DNA of 15,948 nucleotides, taken from positions 1-15,948 of the forward strand of contig CAIVVG010000094.1 in the NCBI GenBank assembly GCA_903909295.1. The letters run 5' to 3'. This stretch comes from an uncultured Chlamydiae bacterium (lineage in GTDB: Bacteria > Chlamydiota > Chlamydiia > Chlamydiales > SM23-39). Made by a program: the position numbers and the translations under genes. This document shows, piece after piece, positions 1 to 6,660 of this stretch. Numbering within the stretch: the stretch's first letter is position 1; every line of letters starts with the position of its first letter. Below the pieces are notes generated by a model. That model was given only the letters and a program-made list of their open reading frames with translations, was not told the origin of the DNA and made no database searches.

Positions 1-1493
1 ACGCCCCTGACCCTTCTCCCCAACAGATCGAAAAACTCTTGGAGCTTGAGCCCCCAAGCGCAAGCGACGACTCCCCCGCCGTAGAGAGCGGAGAGCGCCA
101 CAAACTGGACCAACTGCTCTCCCACGCTCCTCGACAGGGTCTCCCCCATCCACGCTTGAGCCACAAAAAATGTCGCTACAGCGGGCACTGCGCAAGCGAC
201 ACCCATCTTCACGACAAAACTCCCCAAGACGGGTTGTTTGACCGCTCTTAAGAGGTACACCGCATTGAACCAGGCGCTGATCGATGTGGCGAGGGCGATG
301 CTGACGGCTCCCCACTGAAAGGCGAAGACGAAGAGGGCATTGAGCGCGATGTTGAGGGCGACGGAGAGGAGGGAGGCTCTCATAGGAGTGTGGTATGACT
401 TTTCTGCGTAGAAGCTCGCTGCGAGGAGGAGAACCCAGACGGAGGGGAGCAGCCCCCAAGCATAGCCCCAGAGGCAGTCGAGTGTTTCAAAAATAGAGGA
501 TTGGTCGAAGTGGCCGTGTCCATAGAGGAGGTTGAGGCCGGGGACGCCGAGGGCAAAGAGGCCGAACATGCAGGGCAAAATCAGCGCGGTCGAGGAGCGG
601 AAAGCGCCTTCCAAAAGGGAGCCGAACCGGCCAGGGTCTCCTTGCTGTAGGGCGCGCGTTAAGGGGGGTAAGAGCGCTCCCGACAGGGCAATCCCAAAGA
701 GGGCGAGTGGGAGCTGCTCGATCCGGATGGCGTACCACAAAAAGGTGGGGCCGGCCACGTCGGCGACTCGCGCGAAAAGGGCGTCGACGGCGCTGTTGAC
801 TTGGACGGCGCCGATGCCGATGACACCTAACCAAAGGGGTTTGAGGAGGGTGCGGAAATTGTCTTGAAACAGGCGCGCGCCTCTCCAGGAGATGCTCCAA
901 TCGACGGTGACGAGCCACTGGGCGGCCAACGCTCCTGTGACCGCCATGGCGAGGAAGGGGACGGAGGGGATGCAGAGGGTGGCGAGGATCCAGACGAGGT
1001 TGAAGGCGACGGGGGCGACGGCGGGAAAAAAATACCGTTTTTGGCACTGGAGCACGGCGGCGTTGAGGGCGTAGAGGGAGATGAAAAACAGGCCTGGAAT
1101 CATCCACATGGAAAGGTCGAGGATTTCTAACCAAGCGGGGTCGCTTGCCGTTTGTCGAAGGGCCCAAAAGAGCGCTTCTAAGAGGAGGACAATTCCCAAT
1201 ACTCCCACGCCTAAGGAGGCGGTAATGTCGCGGTAAAACGTCGCGGCTTCCTCGGGACTTTTGATTCGGGCGGCTTCAAAGGCGGGGGTGAATCCGGCTT
1301 GGAGATTGCCCTCTCCGATCAGCCGTCGAAACAGGTAAGCGAGGCGGTAGGCGACCATGAAGGCTGCGATTTCGGGGGAACTTCCGAAGGAAAAGGCCAT
1401 CGCGACATCGCGTACAAGGCCGCTGAGGCGGCTGAGGAGAGTCCCTGCAAAAAAATGGCGGGCCGACTTGAGAACGGTTTGCGCTGTATCCAT
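1..1493 (-). CDS. murJ: Lipid II flippase MurJ (MviN family), 3' end outside window
   Basis: An uninterrupted reading frame of 497 codons runs from ATG at 1493 off the left edge of the window, so the C-terminus is missing. Seen: the start MDTAQTVLKSARHFFAGTLL, then SRLSGLVRD at residues 21-29 and LFRRLIGEGNLQAGFTPAF at about 54-72. These match the N-terminal MurJ signature, whose arginines (R22, R28, R56/R57 here) line the substrate cavity in the family. Many hydrophobic segments follow, consistent with the 14-helix MOP-superfamily fold. Known role: MurJ flips lipid II across the inner membrane for peptidoglycan assembly, which chlamydiae use in division. The start lies 23 bases from the divergent nfo start and has no clear ribosome site. 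Family length is about 500-550 residues, so only a short tail should be missing. Confidence 0.93.
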   Translation of the reverse strand, partial: MDTAQTVLKSARHFFAGTLLSRLSGLVRDVAMAFSFGSSPEIAAFMVAYRLAYLFRRLIGEGNLQAGFTPAFEAARIKSPEEAATFYRDITASLGVGVLGIVLLLEALFWALRQTASDPAWLEILDLSMWMIPGLFFISLYALNAAVLQCQKRYFFPAVAPVAFNLVWILATLCIPSVPFLAMAVTGALAAQWLVTVDWSISWRGARLFQDNFRTLLKPLWLGVIGIGAVQVNSAVDALFARVADVAGPTFLWYAIRIEQLPLALFGIALSGALLPPLTRALQQGDPGRFGSLLEGAFRSSTALILPCMFGLFALGVPGLNLLYGHGHFDQSSIFETLDCLWGYAWGLLPSVWVLLLAASFYAEKSYHTPMRASLLSVALNIALNALFVFAFQWGAVSIALATSISAWFNAVYLLRAVKQPVLGSFVVKMGVACAVPAVATFFVAQAWMGETLSRSVGEQLVQFVALSALYGGGVVACAWGLKLQEFFDLLGRRVRG

Positions 1494-1500
1494 GAAAAGG

Positions 1501-1508
1501 AGTATACT
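1501..1508. promoter_or_regulatory. Palindromic -10-like element AGTATACT between divergent murJ and nfo
   Basis: The 8-base palindrome AGTATACT reads TATACT on both strands, at 1503-1508 on plus and 1506-1501 on minus. On plus it lies 7 bases before the nfo ATG (1516); on minus it lies 7 bases before the murJ ATG (1493). If both act as -10 elements, both transcripts would start at or next to their start codons and be leaderless or nearly so. A weak -35 (TTTGCG, 1478-1483, spacing 19) can be drawn for nfo; none is convincing for murJ. Against a leaderless nfo, AAAGGAG (1496-1502) could serve as a ribosome site for a transcript that starts further upstream. Confidence 0.35.
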
Positions 1509-1515
1509 GCATCTC

Positions 1516-2349
1516 ATGAAAAGTCGTATAGGAGCTCATACTTCAGCTGCGGGGGGCGCTCACAACGCTTTGTACGAGGGGCGAGATATTGGTGCGACGA
1601 CCATCCAGCTTTTTACGAGCAATCAAAAGCAGTGGCAGGGGCGCGCGATTGGCGCAGAGGAAATCGCTCTTTGGGAAAAAGCATTAGAAGAGACGGGTAT
1701 CGGCGAGGTGATGAGTCACGACAGCTACCTGATCAATCTCGGCTCTCCCGATCCGGCCTTGCTCGAAAAAAGTCGGATGGCTTTTCGGGCAGAGATCGAA
1801 CGGTGCCACCTTTTGAAAATCCCCTACCTCAACTTCCATCCGGGCGCTGCGACCAAGAGCACTGAAGAGGCTTGCTTGGAGACCATCATCGCGAGTCTGC
1901 TCGAGTTCGAGGGGGTGGTCCATACGCGCCTTCTTCTAGAGACAACGGCTGGCCAGGGGACCACTGTGGGGTACCGCTTTGAACAGGTCGGCGCTATTTT
2001 GCACGCAGTCCACAAAAAAGTTCCGGTGGGCGTTTGCATCGACACGTGCCATATTTTTGCCGCCGGTTACGATATCCGCACTCCTGCTGACTGGGAAAAT
2101 ACCCTTCAGGAATTCGACAAGCACATCGGTCTCAAACACCTCTACGCTTTCCACCTCAACGATTCCCAAAAAGAGCTCGGCTCGCGGGTCGACCGTCATG
2201 CGTGTCTCGGCGAGGGGAAAATCGGGTTGGAGGCGTTCCGTTTTTTGATGACCGACCCGAGAACAAAACACCTTCCCAAATACCTGGAGACCCCTGAGGG
2301 GCCTCCTGTCTGGAAAAAAGAAATTGCATTGCTGCGGAGTTACGAGTGA
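1516..2349 (+). CDS. nfo: Endonuclease IV (AP endonuclease)
   Basis: The 277-residue product matches endonuclease IV (E. coli 285), which cuts 5' of abasic sites in base excision repair and uses three zinc ions. All nine metal ligands expected from the family are visible: H68 (SHDSYLINLG), H108 (LNFHPG), E142 (LETTAGQGT), D176 and H179 (CIDTCHIF), H213 (AFHLNDS), D226 and H228 (RVDRHACLG), and E258 (LETPEG). The start at 1516 gives the usual MKSRIGAHTSAAGG beginning. An in-frame ATG at 1492 would add eight residues but lies upstream of the AAAGGAG at 1496-1502 that could serve 1516 (spacing 13, rather long). It overlaps asnS by GTGA, implying translational coupling. The pairing of a repair enzyme with a tRNA synthetase is probably transcriptional only. 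Confidence 0.96.
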   Translation: MKSRIGAHTSAAGGAHNALYEGRDIGATTIQLFTSNQKQWQGRAIGAEEIALWEKALEETGIGEVMSHDSYLINLGSPDPALLEKSRMAFRAEIERCHLLKIPYLNFHPGAATKSTEEACLETIIASLLEFEGVVHTRLLLETTAGQGTTVGYRFEQVGAILHAVHKKVPVGVCIDTCHIFAAGYDIRTPADWENTLQEFDKHIGLKHLYAFHLNDSQKELGSRVDRHACLGEGKIGLEAFRFLMTDPRTKHLPKYLETPEGPPVWKKEIALLRSYE

Positions 2350-3698
2350 GAACAAAAATCAAAGAGATCCTTCACGCACCCCATCCTGAAAAACTGATCG
2401 GTAAACAAGTGACCGTATGTGGTTGGGTGCGCACCGTGCGCGACCAAAAGACCTTTGCCTTCATCGAGGTGAACGACGGCTCGACTCTCGCCAACTTGCA
2501 AGTGGTCGCTCCGAGCGCAGGGGAATTAACGACGGGGGCTTCCCTCTCTGTTTCTGGCCATTTGGTCGCAAGCCCTGGCAAGAACCAGGCTCTGGAACTC
2601 AAGGCGGACTCGCTAAAAATGTTGGGCGCTTGTGATGCGACGAAATACCCGCTCCAAAAAAAGAGGCACTCCTTTGAATTTTTGCGCACTCTGGCCCACC
2701 TGCGCCCTCGCACCAACACACAAGGAGCCGTGCTCCGCGTCCGGAGCGCTTTGGCGTTTGCCACTCACACCTTTTTTCAAAGCAGGGGCTTTTACTATCT
2801 CCACACTCCTATCATCACCGCTTCGGATGCGGAAGGGTCGGGAGAGATGTTCCGAGTCACTACGCTGGAAAAAAATCTCGACGACGCCTCTAAAGACTTT
2901 TTCGGCAAACCGACCTACTTGACGGTTTCAGGACAGCTTGAGGGGGAGATCGCCGCTTGCGCTCTTTCTGATGTCTACACCTTTGGGCCCACTTTTCGCG
3001 CAGAAAACTCCAACACCTCGCGCCACCTGGCTGAGTTTTGGATGATTGAGCCTGAAATGGCCTTTGCCGATCTGGACGCCGACCGAGAGTGCGCCGAGAG
3101 CTACCTCCGTTTCTGTGTGCAGTATGTCCTCGACCACTGCAAGGAGGATCTCGAGTTCTTTGACAAGTTCATTGAAAACGGTCTCGTGGCTCGGTTACAG
3201 GCAGTGGCCGCCCACTCTTTTGCCCACCTCACCTACACACAGGCCATTGAGATTTTAAAAAAGGCGCCTAAACAGTTTGAGTTTCCGGTCGCTTGGGGCA
3301 CCGATCTCCAGTCCGAACACGAGCGCTACATCGCGGAGGAGTATTCGAAAAAACCGACCATCATCACCGACTATCCCGCTGCGATCAAGGCGTTTTACAT
3401 GAGGGAGAACCCCGATGGAAAAACAGTGGCCGCGATGGATATCTTGGTCCCTAAGATAGGGGAAATCATTGGCGGATCGCAACGAGAAGAGCGGCTTGAC
3501 GTCTTGGAACGGAAACTCGATGCGCTGGGTCTGAAACGAGAGGACTACTGGTGGTACTTAGAGCTCCGCGAATATGGAACCGTGCCCCATGCGGGGTTTG
3601 GGTTGGGCTTTGAGCGATTGGTCCTCTTTGTCACTGGGATGGAAAACATTCGAGACGTGATTCCCTTCCCCCGCTTCCCCGGCCACGCAGAATTTTAG
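2346..3698 (+). CDS. asnS: Asparaginyl-tRNA synthetase
   Basis: This 450-residue class IIb synthetase charges tRNA-Asn with asparagine in the cytoplasm. Residues 20-90 form the OB-fold anticodon-binding domain (VTVCGWVRTVRDQKTFAFIE). Class II motifs follow: motif 1 near 148-160 (GFYYLHTPIITAS), motif 2 at 213-240 (FGPTFRAENSN, then RHLAEFWMIEPE), and motif 3 at 417-426 (GFGLGFERLV). The conserved GEIIGGSQREERLD stretch and the ending IPFPRFPGHAEF are characteristic of AsnS rather than AspS. The start is GTG at 2346, supported by GGAG at 2336-2339 with a spacing of six. The last 68 bases overlap hemA on the opposite strand. To my knowledge Chlamydiaceae lack AsnS and make Asn-tRNA with GatCAB, so its presence points to another chlamydial family. 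Confidence 0.96.
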   Translation: MRTKIKEILHAPHPEKLIGKQVTVCGWVRTVRDQKTFAFIEVNDGSTLANLQVVAPSAGELTTGASLSVSGHLVASPGKNQALELKADSLKMLGACDATKYPLQKKRHSFEFLRTLAHLRPRTNTQGAVLRVRSALAFATHTFFQSRGFYYLHTPIITASDAEGSGEMFRVTTLEKNLDDASKDFFGKPTYLTVSGQLEGEIAACALSDVYTFGPTFRAENSNTSRHLAEFWMIEPEMAFADLDADRECAESYLRFCVQYVLDHCKEDLEFFDKFIENGLVARLQAVAAHSFAHLTYTQAIEILKKAPKQFEFPVAWGTDLQSEHERYIAEEYSKKPTIITDYPAAIKAFYMRENPDGKTVAAMDILVPKIGEIIGGSQREERLDVLERKLDALGLKREDYWWYLELREYGTVPHAGFGLGFERLVLFVTGMENIRDVIPFPRFPGHAEF

Positions 3699-4620
3699 CC
3701 CGGTAAAGGCGCGCTAACCGAAGGGCGTGCTCTCGCACCAGCTCTTCGGAAGGCGATGAGAGAGAGGGCTCTAGCTGCTGGTCAATTTGTTCGATGTTAT
3801 AGAGAAAAACCCCCTCTTGTAGTCCCACCGCCGGATCCACATTGCGCGGCACGCCGAGATCGAAGATAAGATGTTTGCGGGGGGAGCTCCCGTAAATGAG
3901 ATAATCGGTGGCGGTGGTCGCACAAAAAATAAGGTCGTAGTCGGTCCAACGAGCGAGCTCTTCTCTCCCATAGACGGGAATGGGTAAGTGGATTTGGTCG
4001 GGAGACTGCGTGATCAGAGAAATATTTTGGACTCCCTTGTGTTGTAGAAAAGAGAGCAACCCCCGATTCCACTCCGAATAGCCGACCAATAAAACCTGAG
4101 AATATTCAGATGCGTGCTCCTCGATTATTTTCCATACGGCGCTATAGAGATTGGCCGTACAAGCTGTTTGCGAACGAACGCCCTTGCTCACTCGAAGCGC
4201 CTTTTGGAATACGTAGTGCAGACAACTGGGCAATCGTTCGCCAGCGCGCGCATAAGCCACCTTTACCTGGCGCTGGATGTCGCTCTCCCCTACAACAGCG
4301 CTATCGAGACCGCTCGTCACGCGACACAAGTGGACAAATGCATCGAGGCCAAAGTAAGTGTAGGGTTGATGCTCAAATGGCTCTGCAATGGCTCTCTTGA
4401 GCCATGCAAGGAGATGCACTTGCGCTTCTGCTAGATCGGGTGCACTGAAATAGAACTCGACCCGCTCACAGGTACTGAGGCAGATGACCGGATTGGGAAA
4501 AAAATAGGCCCGCTCATCGGCAAAGACCTCTGCCGCGCGGGCAAATGCCTCGCGGAGCGGCAGCCCCGCCGTTTTAAAACTGATTCCTATCACACCGACT
4601 TCAAGAATGCAGAGCGTCAT
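3631..4620 (-). CDS. hemA: Glutamyl-tRNA reductase, short chlamydial-type form
   Basis: Catalyses NADPH-dependent reduction of glutamyl-tRNA to glutamate-1-semialdehyde, the first step of C5 haem synthesis. Seen: GISFKTAGLPLRE at 12-24, the catalytic cysteine C51 in LSTCERVEFY, GLDSAVVGESDI at 104-115, and LIFDLGVPRNVDP at 251-263 of the nucleotide-binding domain. At 329 residues it is well below the roughly 420 of E. coli HemA; the C-terminal dimerisation domain appears reduced, as I recall for Chlamydia HemA. The usual GxGxxG of the NADPH site reads GYSEWNRG at 180-187, an unusual change. The gene starts 15 bases after recX and probably shares its transcript. Its last 68 bases run antisense into the conserved 3' end of asnS. 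No clear ribosome site precedes the ATG. Confidence 0.93.
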   Translation of the reverse strand: MTLCILEVGVIGISFKTAGLPLREAFARAAEVFADERAYFFPNPVICLSTCERVEFYFSAPDLAEAQVHLLAWLKRAIAEPFEHQPYTYFGLDAFVHLCRVTSGLDSAVVGESDIQRQVKVAYARAGERLPSCLHYVFQKALRVSKGVRSQTACTANLYSAVWKIIEEHASEYSQVLLVGYSEWNRGLLSFLQHKGVQNISLITQSPDQIHLPIPVYGREELARWTDYDLIFCATTATDYLIYGSSPRKHLIFDLGVPRNVDPAVGLQEGVFLYNIEQIDQQLEPSLSSPSEELVREHALRLARLYRAKILRGRGSGGRESRLECFPSQ

Positions 4621-4635
4621 ATAGAGCGACTTTAG

Positions 4636-5046
4636 CTACTTTGAAGAAAATTTTTCAACCTCTTCAAAGATCATCGCTAAAGAAAACCCTCTTCGCTCCA
4701 ACATTCGTATGGCGCGGTCGCGCGAACCAAAGCGCTTAGCGAGCAAACGGTGAATCTGGGCCCTCTGCTCTTCGTCTGAAATGGCGGAGACCTCTTTTCG
4801 CGCATCCATCCCCTTGAATTTCATCTTCTGGGCAATGTAGCGAGGTCCGTAGCCCCTTTCTACGGCCCTTTTGACGGAGCGTTCTGTATACTCCGCATCA
4901 TTCAAGTACCCATTTGCGGTCAGCTCTTCAATCACCTGATCGCAAACCGACTCCTCAAATCCCTTGCGCAATAATTTTTCTCGCAAGGTCTTGCTGAGAC
5001 AAGAGCGAAGAGCGAGAATCCGATAAGCTGTGGCACGTGCACTCAT
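4636..5046 (-). CDS. recX: RecX-type regulatory protein
   Basis: From ATG at 5046 the product is 136 residues beginning MSARATAYRILALRSCLSKT. It is helical throughout and carries the RecX repeat signature: TLREKLLRKGF at 20-30, QVIEELTANGYLNDAEYTE at 37-55, and RGYGPRYIAQKMKFKGMD at 64-81. Known role: RecX binds the RecA filament and modulates its recombinase activity. It is slightly shorter than E. coli RecX (166). The start is uncertain. In-frame ATGs at 5082 and 5160 exist, but they add a hydrophobic stretch (RYIIFAIFV) not typical of the family, and no start has a good ribosome site. It lies upstream of hemA on the same strand (15-base gap) and is divergent from the small gene at 5180. 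Confidence 0.82.
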   Translation of the reverse strand: MSARATAYRILALRSCLSKTLREKLLRKGFEESVCDQVIEELTANGYLNDAEYTERSVKRAVERGYGPRYIAQKMKFKGMDARKEVSAISDEEQRAQIHRLLAKRFGSRDRAIRMLERRGFSLAMIFEEVEKFSSK

Positions 5047-5179
5047 GGACACAAAAATAGCAAAAATGATATATCTCGTCATGATGTCTAGTATTCCACC
5101 GAGCGACGAGTCTAATTTTCTACAGGGCCTCCATCTCCCCGATACAAAGGGGCAGCCCACCTACAATAAACAAGGGCAA

Positions 5180-5344
5180 ATGTCCGACCAGCCCATCGTT
5201 TGGATGGGGATGATCTTTACCGGCAAAGAGGCCCAAGCCCTCTGGAGATGCATTATCCAGACCATCAGCACCCAGATCCAGCACGACCAGAAAAAAGCGA
5301 TAGCGAATCTCAAAAAAAACTTTGGCACCAGCGAAGAGGGTTGA
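5180..5344 (+). CDS. Small conserved-looking protein upstream of rluD
   Basis: A 54-residue product, MSDQPIVWMGMIFTGKEAQA and onward, ending NLKKNFGTSEEG. The frame stays open upstream to 5030, but that part is antisense to the recX 5' end and reads poorly as protein, so the internal ATG at 5180 is preferred. AAGGG at 5172-5176 is a weak, close ribosome site. The body is amphipathic: residues 14-30 (TGKEAQALWRCIIQTIS) look helical and the tail is lysine-rich (HDQKKAIANLKK). There is no signal peptide or membrane segment. rluD starts 36 bases downstream on the same strand, so the two may be cotranscribed. I recall a short ORF beside the rluD homologue in Chlamydia genomes, which would fit. Function unknown. 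Confidence 0.6.
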   Translation: MSDQPIVWMGMIFTGKEAQALWRCIIQTISTQIQHDQKKAIANLKKNFGTSEEG

Positions 5345-5380
5345 AGTCAAACCGCTCTTGGGATAGAATCGGGCCCGGTT

Positions 5381-6313
5381 ATGACGGACTCCATTGACGA
5401 ATTTTTAATCACAGCAGAAGAAGCGGGCCACCGCCTCGATAAGCTGTTAGCCTCGCGCTTCCCCGTCCACTCCCGCACCTACTTCCAACACCTGATCGAT
5501 ATCGGGGCCGTCCTCCTCAATGGGGAACTGGCGAAAAAAAGGACCCTTCCCGAGGAAGGCGATGAGATCGAAGTTTGCTTTCAGGCAACGCCCGAGGCCT
5601 CCATTGCCCCTGAAGATATCCCCCTCGATATCCTCTACGAAGACGAATACATGCTCGCCATTAACAAACCGCCCGGAATGGTCGTCCACCCCGCCCCCGG
5701 CCACTGGTCTGGCACCTTTGTCAATGCGCTCCTCGGCCATTGTCAGAATATCGCCCCTGGAGACGACCCCTTGCGCCCCGGAATCGTCCATCGGTTAGAC
5801 AAGGACACCTCAGGGGTCCTCATCGCCGCTAAGACGACCTTGGCCCACCAGAAGCTCATCGAGATGTTCTCCTCTCGGAGGGTAGAAAAAATGTACCTCG
5901 CCATTTGCAGAGGAAAGCCCCGCAGCGGCACCGTCAATCTCCCCATCGGGCGCCACCCCGTCCACCGGAAAGAGATGACCATCCTCCCCGACGGCAGAGA
6001 GGCGATCACCGAGTTCCAGGTCCTCGCCTGCAATGACCGCAATAGCTTGGTCCTGGCCCGCCCCCGCACCGGAAGAACTCACCAGATCCGCGTCCACCTC
6101 AAACACCTCGGCTGCCCCATCGTAGGGGACGCCCTTTACGGCTCCGATAAAGAGAGCGACCGCCAACTCCTCCACGCCTACCGCCTCTCTCTAACCCATC
6201 CCATCACGCAGGCCCCCCTTTCATTCACCGCCCCCCTCCCCGCCGACATCAAGGCCTGGATGCAGCGCCTCTGCGGCCCCTCCCTCTGCTCCTCTGCATT
6301 TTCTAGTATTTAA
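5381..6313 (+). CDS. rluD: RluD/SfhB-type 23S rRNA pseudouridine synthase
   Basis: A 310-residue RluA-family enzyme, the normal family length, which isomerises specific uridines of large-subunit rRNA. An N-terminal S4 RNA-binding domain (HRLDKLLASRFPVHSRTYFQ, residues 17-36) is followed by the catalytic domain with INKPPGMVVHP at 94-104, the signature GIVHRLDKDTSGVLI at 134-148 with nucleophile D140, and RTGRTHQIRVHLKHLG near 229-244. The motif is closest to RluD (helix 69 uridines in E. coli), but specificity among RluC, RluD and RluA cannot be settled from sequence alone. The gene is strikingly rich in C at third codon positions. It lies between the 54-residue ORF and the KH-domain gene. 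Confidence 0.94.
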   Translation: MTDSIDEFLITAEEAGHRLDKLLASRFPVHSRTYFQHLIDIGAVLLNGELAKKRTLPEEGDEIEVCFQATPEASIAPEDIPLDILYEDEYMLAINKPPGMVVHPAPGHWSGTFVNALLGHCQNIAPGDDPLRPGIVHRLDKDTSGVLIAAKTTLAHQKLIEMFSSRRVEKMYLAICRGKPRSGTVNLPIGRHPVHRKEMTILPDGREAITEFQVLACNDRNSLVLARPRTGRTHQIRVHLKHLGCPIVGDALYGSDKESDRQLLHAYRLSLTHPITQAPLSFTAPLPADIKAWMQRLCGPSLCSSAFSSI

Positions 6314-6393
6314 TTGTCAGCTCTAGTAACATATCCTGTCAGATGGGATTGCGAATGGTTGTTATTTCCCCTCACTGAACCCGGAGCTAGTAA

Positions 6394-6660
6394 ATGAAAG
6401 AGTTCGTTGAATACATTGTAAAAAACCTGGTGGACCACCCCGATGCAGTACACATCAAAGAGGTCGGTGGCACCAATACGCTCATCATTGAGCTGTCTGT
6501 CGAAAAATCGGATATTGGAAAAATCATCGGCAAGAAGGGCAAGACGATCAATGCCATCCGTACCCTTTTGATGTCTGTTGCTAGTCGCAACGGCCTGCGC
6601 GTCAACCTCGAAATCATCGAGGAAGATGAGCAACCTCTCGAGGATGTTCAGCCGAGCTAA
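6394..6660 (+). CDS. khpA: KH-domain RNA-binding protein (KhpA/YlqC family)
   Basis: An 88-residue protein made almost entirely of one type II KH domain. The GxxG loop is GKKG at 46-49 inside IGKIIGKKGKTINAIRTLL (41-59), followed by a strand LRVNLEIIEE and an acidic tail. Known role of the family: a small single-stranded RNA-binding protein, often paired with KhpB, affecting mRNA fate and cell size in Firmicutes; its chlamydial role is not established. The ATG is preceded by CGGAG with a spacing of about eight bases. There is an 80-base gap after rluD with no convincing promoter, so it may be read from the rluD transcript. Its stop overlaps the 3' end of the large minus-strand gene by four bases. 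Confidence 0.9.
   Translation: MKEFVEYIVKNLVDHPDAVHIKEVGGTNTLIIELSVEKSDIGKIIGKKGKTINAIRTLLMSVASRNGLRVNLEIIEEDEQPLEDVQPS

Noticed and set aside
487..1167. A 226-codon minus-strand frame rich in Arg and Pro
   Set aside because: It lies in another frame of murJ, whose correct frame is open from 1493 to the edge and encodes clear MurJ motifs. The Arg/Pro richness is a GC-driven shadow.
1357..1515. Upstream extension of nfo
   Set aside because: The extra residues are antisense to murJ and do not resemble endonuclease IV; homology begins at MKSRIGAHTSAAGG.
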